Source: Eubacteriales bacterium (GTDB taxonomy: Bacteria > Bacillota > Clostridia > Lachnospirales > Lachnospiraceae). From it: 64,000 bases of DNA. Each line of letters begins with the position of its first letter. Positions within the stretch are counted from its first letter, which is position 1. Positions 59,091-64,000 of the stretch are shown here, piece after piece. Where the stretch lies: NCBI GenBank assembly GCA_030526005.1, contig JAUNDP010000008.1, positions 1 through 64,000 of the forward strand, in the 5' to 3' direction. The notes beneath the pieces are model-generated. The model was given only the letters and a program-made list of their open reading frames with translations, did not search any database and was not told the DNA's origin. The translations under genes were made by a program, and so were the position numbers.

Positions 59091-59753
59091 CTATATAACA
59101 GACTTCTTTTTTCTGCGAAACAATAAAAACTTTTTCTTTGGCATCTCTTCCTTTGTCGCAGCTGCAAGTCCCCTTCCTTTCTGGCGTGCCCGAATTGCCG
59201 CATCGAGCTGACGATACCGCTCTTCCTCTCTCTCTTCCTTGAGCTTCATCAGGTATGTCATTTCTCTCTCCACACTCTTGCTCACCATCTGGGCCAGTTC
59301 CTGATTGTTTTTCTCCAAAGCATGACCTAAAATCTGATCCATAATTGCCTGAAACTGACTGATATTTTCAGATGGCTCCGGATTGTTTGGAAACTGCATC
59401 ACCACAGAAGTCGTATGCTCCTGTTTCTCCTCTGTTTCAGAAATTCTGCTTTCCATCTCCTCCGCCGCTCTCTGAGTCAGTTTTTCTTCCAGATCAATAA
59501 TATGGTCTGCGCTCTTTTGTCCTTTTTTTATGATTTCAGGCAGAAGCACTTTGATCGCTTTCAGCTGAAAACCACGTTCTTTTAGTTCTTTAATACTCTG
59601 AAAAATCCGAATATTTTCCTCGGTGTAGTATCGGTGCCCCATTTCATTTCTGGCGATCGGCAGTTCCAGCTCTTCCTCCCAATATCGGAGTACATGCGCT
59701 TCTACTTCCACCTTTTTAGCCGCATCAGAAATCATATATCTGGTTTCCTCCAT
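59091..59753 (-). CDS. MerR-like DNA-binding protein with coiled coil
   Basis: The 220-residue protein has an N-terminal MerR helix-turn-helix (YMISDAAKKVEVEAHVLRYWEEE, then RNEMGHRYYTEENI) followed by a long coiled coil (about 85-195) and a very basic end (KKKFLLFRRKKKSVI). This layout recalls RacA-like chromosome-anchoring proteins more than small-molecule MerR sensors. A promoter lies at 59835-59862. Target DNA is unknown. Confidence 0.8.
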   Translation of the reverse strand: MEETRYMISDAAKKVEVEAHVLRYWEEELELPIARNEMGHRYYTEENIRIFQSIKELKERGFQLKAIKVLLPEIIKKGQKSADHIIDLEEKLTQRAAEEMESRISETEEKQEHTTSVVMQFPNNPEPSENISQFQAIMDQILGHALEKNNQELAQMVSKSVEREMTYLMKLKEEREEERYRQLDAAIRARQKGRGLAAATKEEMPKKKFLLFRRKKKSVI

Positions 59754-59834
59754 ACTTCGCCTCCATCAGAAATATTCTTTTATTCGCCGTCTATGCAAAT
59801 CGGCTCTTGGAACCGTGCTTACTGCGTTATCTTA

Positions 59835-59862
59835 AGTATATCATATTCATTCTCAAATGCAA
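59835..59862 (-). promoter_or_regulatory. Promoter of the MerR-like gene
   Basis: On the minus strand TTGCAT (59857-59862) and TATACT (59835-59840) are separated by 16 bases. Confidence 0.55.
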
Positions 59863-59896
59863 CGGGTAGCTTTTGTAACAATAGCGTAGTTTCTGT

Positions 59897-61225
59897 CTAT
59901 TTCTGTATATTTGCGAATTTTGTATAGTTCGGCAGCCATACAAGATTTACGGTACCGATCGGACCGTTTCTCTGTTTTGCGATCATTACTTCTGCGATTC
60001 CTTTCATATCAGAATCTTTATTATAATAATCATCTCGATACAAAAACATCACGACATCGGCATCCTGTTCAATCGCACCGGATTCACGCAAGTCTGAAAG
60101 CATCGGTCTGTGTTCCGGTCTTTGTTCCACCGCACGGCTGAGCTGTGAAAGTGCGACAACCGGAACATTTAGTTCTCTTGCCAGCTCTTTCAGAGAACGA
60201 GAGATATCAGAGATTTCCTGCTGCCTGGAGTCCGTTTTCTTGCTCCCTGTCATCAGCTGGAGGTAGTCGATCATGACAATGCCCAGATTATTCTCCAGTT
60301 TGTATTTTCTGCATTTGCTCCGAAGCTCTGAGATGGAGATACCTGGAGTATCATCAATAATCAGATTCGATTTTCCGATTGTTCCGGCTCCCTCGATCAG
60401 TTTCGCCCAGTCGTCATCCGAGAGATTTCCGGTACGGATTGACTGGGAATCCACCTTGGATTCCAGAGAAAGCAGTCGATTGACCAGCTGTTCTTTTGAC
60501 ATCTCCAAACTGAATACAGCAACCGTCACATCGTTGTGAAATGCCATATACTGTGCGATATTCAAAACGAAAGCGGTCTTTCCCATAGAGGGACGGGCCG
60601 CAATCAAAATCAGATCAGATGGCTGAAAGCCTGAAGTTTTATAATCCAAGTCGGTAAATCCTGTCGGAATTCCTGTTACGCTTCCTTTCATGCGAGACGC
60701 CGCTTCAATACGGTCAAGCGCATTGAGCACAACTGTCTTAATCGGAACAAACTCTTCACTTCCTGTCTGCTGAAGAAGCTGGAAAATCTTTTTCTCTGTC
60801 ATTTCCATGATATCTTCCACTCTCTGATTTCCCAGATAACACACATTGGCAATCTCTTCGTTCACTTTAATCAATTTTCGCAGCATGGACTTTTCTTTGA
60901 CAATTTTTGCGTGCTCCCTCACATTTGTCGTGATGGGAACCGCTGCGATCAGATCTCTGGCAAATTCCAGACTGCTCACCTCAGGCGGAACATTCTTCTC
61001 TCTCAGGCGGTCCTGTAATGTCACTATATCGACTGGTTTTGACTCATTGTACAGTTCCGTCATTGTCTCAAACAAAATTCCGTACTGCTGCTGATAAAAG
61101 TCTTCCTTGTTCACGATTTCCGAAGCTGCCATGATCGCCTCTTTGTCTATCAGCATTGCCCCAAGGACCGACTGTTCTGCTTCTATGCTGTGGGGCATTA
61201 CTCGTTTTATAAGTGCCTCATCCAT
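59897..61225 (-). CDS. dnaB: Replicative DNA helicase DnaB
   Basis: The 442-residue hexameric helicase unwinds DNA at the fork. The N-terminal domain (SIEAEQSVLGAMLID) is followed by a RecA-like core: Walker A ARPSMGKTAF, Walker B VMIDYLQLM, and the SQLSRAVEQRP segment. It is in the conserved gdpP-rplI-dnaB order. Length is normal for Firmicutes. Confidence 0.96.
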   Translation of the reverse strand: MDEALIKRVMPHSIEAEQSVLGAMLIDKEAIMAASEIVNKEDFYQQQYGILFETMTELYNESKPVDIVTLQDRLREKNVPPEVSSLEFARDLIAAVPITTNVREHAKIVKEKSMLRKLIKVNEEIANVCYLGNQRVEDIMEMTEKKIFQLLQQTGSEEFVPIKTVVLNALDRIEAASRMKGSVTGIPTGFTDLDYKTSGFQPSDLILIAARPSMGKTAFVLNIAQYMAFHNDVTVAVFSLEMSKEQLVNRLLSLESKVDSQSIRTGNLSDDDWAKLIEGAGTIGKSNLIIDDTPGISISELRSKCRKYKLENNLGIVMIDYLQLMTGSKKTDSRQQEISDISRSLKELARELNVPVVALSQLSRAVEQRPEHRPMLSDLRESGAIEQDADVVMFLYRDDYYNKDSDMKGIAEVMIAKQRNGPIGTVNLVWLPNYTKFANIQK

Positions 61226-61242
61226 CGTTATTCCTCCCAGGC

Positions 61243-61689
61243 TTAAGCTTCTTTTACCATCACTCTCAGTTCTGCTGTTACCTTCGGGTGAAGTTTAATC
61301 GGAACCATCGTTGTTCCCAGCGCCTTGATCGGGTTTGGAAGCTGCATTTTTTTCTTGTCAATTTCATATCCAAGCTGTGCCTTTGCCGCCTCCTGAATTT
61401 CTTTTGACGAGATAGAACCGAATACCTTTCCGCCTTCGCCCACTTTCACAGACAGTACGACCTTTTTATCTTTTAATTCCTCCGCAAACGCTTTTGCCTC
61501 AGCTAAGATTTCCTGTGCCACTTTCTCTTCATGTGCTTTCTGAAGCTTCAGATCATTGATATTTTTCGGAGTTGCTTCCAGCGCATATTTTTTTGGAAAC
61601 AGACTGTTTCTGGCATATCCATCGCTGACATTTACAATTTCTCCTTTTTTTCCAAGAGACTTCACATCTTCTATTAAAATTACTTTCAT
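61243..61689 (-). CDS. rplI: Ribosomal protein L9
   Basis: The 148-residue 50S protein has the N-terminal RNA-binding domain ([21 protein letters not shown] and [15 protein letters not shown]), a long helix and a C-terminal domain with [15 protein letters not shown]. It starts two bases after the gdpP stop and ends 17 bases before dnaB. Confidence 0.97.
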   Translation of the reverse strand: MKVILIEDVKSLGKKGEIVNVSDGYARNSLFPKKYALEATPKNINDLKLQKAHEEKVAQEILAEAKAFAEELKDKKVVLSVKVGEGGKVFGSISSKEIQEAAKAQLGYEIDKKKMQLPNPIKALGTTMVPIKLHPKVTAELRVMVKEA

Positions 61690-61691
61690 TG

Positions 61692-63749
61692 TTAAATCGC
61701 TCCTTCTTTCTTCATTTCTAAAATTACTTTTTCAAGTTTTTCTTTTGCTTCATCTATGGAAACGCCTTCCATCTGAGCGCCTGCGATATTCATGTGTCCG
61801 CCGCCGCCCAGACGTTCCATGATAATCTGAACGTTGACCTCATCAATCGCACGGGCGCTGATATAGATTCGGTTGTTGTATTCCGTGATCACAAAAGAAG
61901 CCTTGATGCCGATGATATTTAAAAGTTCATTGGCTGTCTGTGCTCCTACAATCGTCGGGCTTTCCAGATTCTCGCTCGGACAGGTACTGATTGCATACGC
62001 ATTTTCAAAAACTTCCGCATGGCGCACTGCCTCAGCGCGCGCTTTGTAAGACTGCATATCATTGCGGAACATTTTCCGCACGCGTGTCACATCCGCCCCG
62101 CATCTTCGCAGGAATGCCGCCGCCTCAAATGTACGCACACCCGTTTTTGTCACAAAATTATTTGTGTCTATAATCATTCCGGCATAGATACAATCTGCCT
62201 CAACAGCCTTTAACTTGATCCCCTCTGCAAAGTACTGTAAAACCTCCGCAACCATCTCGCACGCTGAGGAAGCATACGTCTCGATATACGACAGAACCGC
62301 ATTCTGTATCACATCGCTGCTTTGTCTGTGATGATCGAGCACTACGATTGTCTTTGTCTGTTTCAGAAGCTGTTCGCACTCTGTCATTTTCGGTCTGTTC
62401 GTATCAACTACAACCACAACAGTCTTCTCTGAGACAAGCTCCATTGCTTCCTCATGATTTACAAACATATCTTCATCGTAGTCTTTATTATTCAAAAACA
62501 TATTGACCCACGGCCGGATCGACGCTGTAATATCTCCCAGTACAATATGCGCCTTCTTGTCCATCAGTTTTGCGGCGCGATAGATGCCGATGGAAGCGCC
62601 AAAGGAATCAATATCTGTATTTTTATGGCCCATGACGACAACATTTTCTTTGCTTCCGATGAATTCCCGAAGCGCCTGCGCTTTCACTCTCGCCTTGACG
62701 CGCGTGCTCTTCTCTACTTGCTGAGACTTGCCTCCATAGTAGGAAATCTGCTCATTTTCCTTTACAACCGCCTGATCTCCTCCTCGTCCGAGCGCCAGTT
62801 CCATCGCCACTCTTGCGAATTCATAATTCTGAAGATAGCTGGAGCCATTGAGACCGATTCCGATACTGAGCGTCACCTTCATCTCATTTCCGATATTGAC
62901 CGTCTTTACTTCCTCAAGAAGAGAAAATCTGTTTTTCTCCAGTTCCTGCAGTCTTCTCTGCTGAAAAATCACAAAATACTTGTCTTTCTCTAACTTTTTT
63001 ACAATTCCATCCATATTTGCCATATATTTATTGATTTTTCTCTCGATCAGAGCAACCAAAAGAGCGCGGCGGCCCTCCTCGATACTCTCAAGAGCTTCCT
63101 CATAGTTGTCAATATAGATCAGACCTGTGACGAGTCTCTGTTCCTGATTCTCTCTAATATAATAGTTGATCTCTGTTTTGTCAAACAGATACAGAGCAAT
63201 CATCGCATTTTTTTCTTTCGGAATATCGACGATCTGAATTTCTTCCATCATCACTTCTGTGCTGATCCACTGCATTTTTGCAGAAAAATCCAGATTCCCG
63301 ATTTGAATCTCCACCTCTTTTTCTTCCTCATTTTTTGGAAGCACGTTTCGATTGATATGCGGGATTACAGTCGTAATATTTCTTCTGTAATTGGTATCTT
63401 TTCCAACTGCCTTTGAAAATGCTTCATTCATCCACAAAATATTTCCGTCGACGTCCAAAATTGCATACGGAACCATAAATTCCTGAAGAATGATCTTCTG
63501 CACCTGTGCATACTGCGCTGCAAAGGAAGTCATCTCTCTTAAGATTCTGGGTTTGTAATACTGATAAATAAAGCCCACGCTGAGACCATACAGGACAACA
63601 AAAACAGAAACCAAAAATCCAGCTTTCACATTCACCACATAGACCAGTATATTCATCACAATCAGCATTACTGTCAGATACCACGACCATTGCAGATATA
63701 GCTTTAACTTTCCGCCATATTTTACCTTCTGCTTCATACTTTTTTTCAT
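61692..63749 (-). CDS. gdpP: Cyclic-di-AMP phosphodiesterase GdpP
   Basis: The 685-residue membrane enzyme degrades c-di-AMP. Two membrane helices (about 20-60), a PAS-like sensor (about 75-160), a degenerate GGDEF domain (about 195-330), and DHH and DHHA1 phosphodiesterase domains are visible: [30 protein letters not shown] and [24 protein letters not shown] precedes the start. It heads the gdpP-rplI-dnaB operon. Confidence 0.95.
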   Translation of the reverse strand: MKKSMKQKVKYGGKLKLYLQWSWYLTVMLIVMNILVYVVNVKAGFLVSVFVVLYGLSVGFIYQYYKPRILREMTSFAAQYAQVQKIILQEFMVPYAILDVDGNILWMNEAFSKAVGKDTNYRRNITTVIPHINRNVLPKNEEEKEVEIQIGNLDFSAKMQWISTEVMMEEIQIVDIPKEKNAMIALYLFDKTEINYYIRENQEQRLVTGLIYIDNYEEALESIEEGRRALLVALIERKINKYMANMDGIVKKLEKDKYFVIFQQRRLQELEKNRFSLLEEVKTVNIGNEMKVTLSIGIGLNGSSYLQNYEFARVAMELALGRGGDQAVVKENEQISYYGGKSQQVEKSTRVKARVKAQALREFIGSKENVVVMGHKNTDIDSFGASIGIYRAAKLMDKKAHIVLGDITASIRPWVNMFLNNKDYDEDMFVNHEEAMELVSEKTVVVVVDTNRPKMTECEQLLKQTKTIVVLDHHRQSSDVIQNAVLSYIETYASSACEMVAEVLQYFAEGIKLKAVEADCIYAGMIIDTNNFVTKTGVRTFEAAAFLRRCGADVTRVRKMFRNDMQSYKARAEAVRHAEVFENAYAISTCPSENLESPTIVGAQTANELLNIIGIKASFVITEYNNRIYISARAIDEVNVQIIMERLGGGGHMNIAGAQMEGVSIDEAKEKLEKVILEMKKEGAI

Positions 63750-63876
63750 GTTTGTACCTCTGATTTTACCTTTCCTTCACCTTAAACCCCTTTTCACTAC
63801 TCTATCATATTTTAGCCAATGTTTCCAGTCTTTTATACATACGGTATCTCTTCCTTCTTCTTTCTACTTCTTTTTA

Positions 63877-63904
63877 TTGACAATCTCTTTCTTTGTGATA
63901 TAAT
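63877..63904 (+). promoter_or_regulatory. Promoter of the ArsR-type gene
   Basis: TTGACA (63877-63882) and TATAAT (63899-63904) are separated by 16 bases. Confidence 0.8.
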
Positions 63905-63912
63905 TCAGTTAA

Positions 63913-63936
63913 ATATTTAGATAATTATCTAAATAT
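63913..63936. promoter_or_regulatory. 24-bp perfect palindromic operator
   Basis: ATATTTAGATAA and TTATCTAAATAT are exact complements without a spacer. It lies at the predicted transcription start of the following ArsR-like gene, matching TTAGATAATTATCTAA-type sites of autoregulated ArsR family repressors. Confidence 0.8.
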
Positions 63937-63975
63937 CTATTTTTAAAATTTTATAGAATAAAAAAGGAGGTCTTT

Positions 63976-64000
63976 ATGCTTAATGATGCCTTTAAAGCAC
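63976..64000 (+). CDS. Start of an ArsR/SdpR-type regulator (cut by the window edge)
   Basis: Only the first eight codons are visible: MLNDAFKA, after AAAAAGGAGG. Small ArsR-family repressors of the SdpR type commonly begin with a FKALxDPTRR segment, so the first residues together with the palindromic operator and consensus promoter support this call. The rest lies outside the window. Confidence 0.55.

Noticed and set aside
1-64000. CRISPR arrays, insertion sequences, rRNA genes, replication origin
   Set aside because: No regularly spaced repeats, transposase frames, rRNA segments or DnaA-box clusters were seen on reading both strands.

Overview
The window looks like chromosome of a low-GC, anaerobic, endospore-forming Firmicute of the Lachnospiraceae type. 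The evidence is a class III ribonucleotide reductase, a bacterial two-cluster ferredoxin, a PPi-type phosphofructokinase, tRNA genes without encoded CCA, Pro T-box and preQ1-I leader RNAs, and many sporulation genes (spoIIE, yabP, yabQ, a CotS-like kinase, a Csp-type protease, cwlD). The genus cannot be fixed from the sequence alone.

Layout. 1-4350 is the right end of a phage-like island that stops against a tRNA-Leu/tRNA-Tyr pair. It holds small ORFs, an ArpU/RinA-like sigma-related regulator, a candidate small structured RNA, scaffold and major capsid genes, and a full sigma-70 factor, but no terminase, portal or tail gene is visible. 4600-6720 is a cytosolic GH13 amylase. 7075-17121 is the conserved ftsH-hpt-tilS-spoIIE-tRNA-Met-divIC-yabQ-yabP-rqcP-hup-mazG block plus phosphoglucomutase. 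17197-25227 carries a CotS-like kinase, cca, csp with a long structured leader, nrdD with NrdR-like boxes, hflX and a TPR lipoprotein. 25313-26912 is a queuosine-salvage pair behind a preQ1-I riboswitch. 27052-31952 has an XRE regulator, a Csp-like S8 protease, a Gx transporter/NusG-II pair, a TtcA-like enzyme and a cytidylate-kinase-like protein. 32013-36836 is the liv branched-chain amino acid ABC operon, divergent from pfp. 38487-40893 is a T-box-controlled proS with a trans-editing enzyme. 41566-44672 is the sua5-ywlE-rpiB-upp-dcd block. 44927-49010 is an extracytoplasmic redox operon next to a two-component system.

The most unusual region is 50087-53850. The spore-cortex amidase gene cwlD is in two pieces about 3.06 kb apart. 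Between them lie a receiver-less Spo0A DNA-binding-domain gene, a divergent XRE regulator whose promoter shares one palindrome with it, and a secreted esterase. The window ends with yitT, a GH18 protein, mecA, ferredoxin, a MerR-like protein, the dnaB-rplI-gdpP operon and the start of an ArsR-type gene with its palindromic operator.

Several sporulation or germination genes look altered: cwlD is split, SpoIIE lacks its usual multi-pass membrane region, and the end of yabQ runs out of frame into divIC. This may mean that the developmental programme in this lineage is being remodelled or lost.
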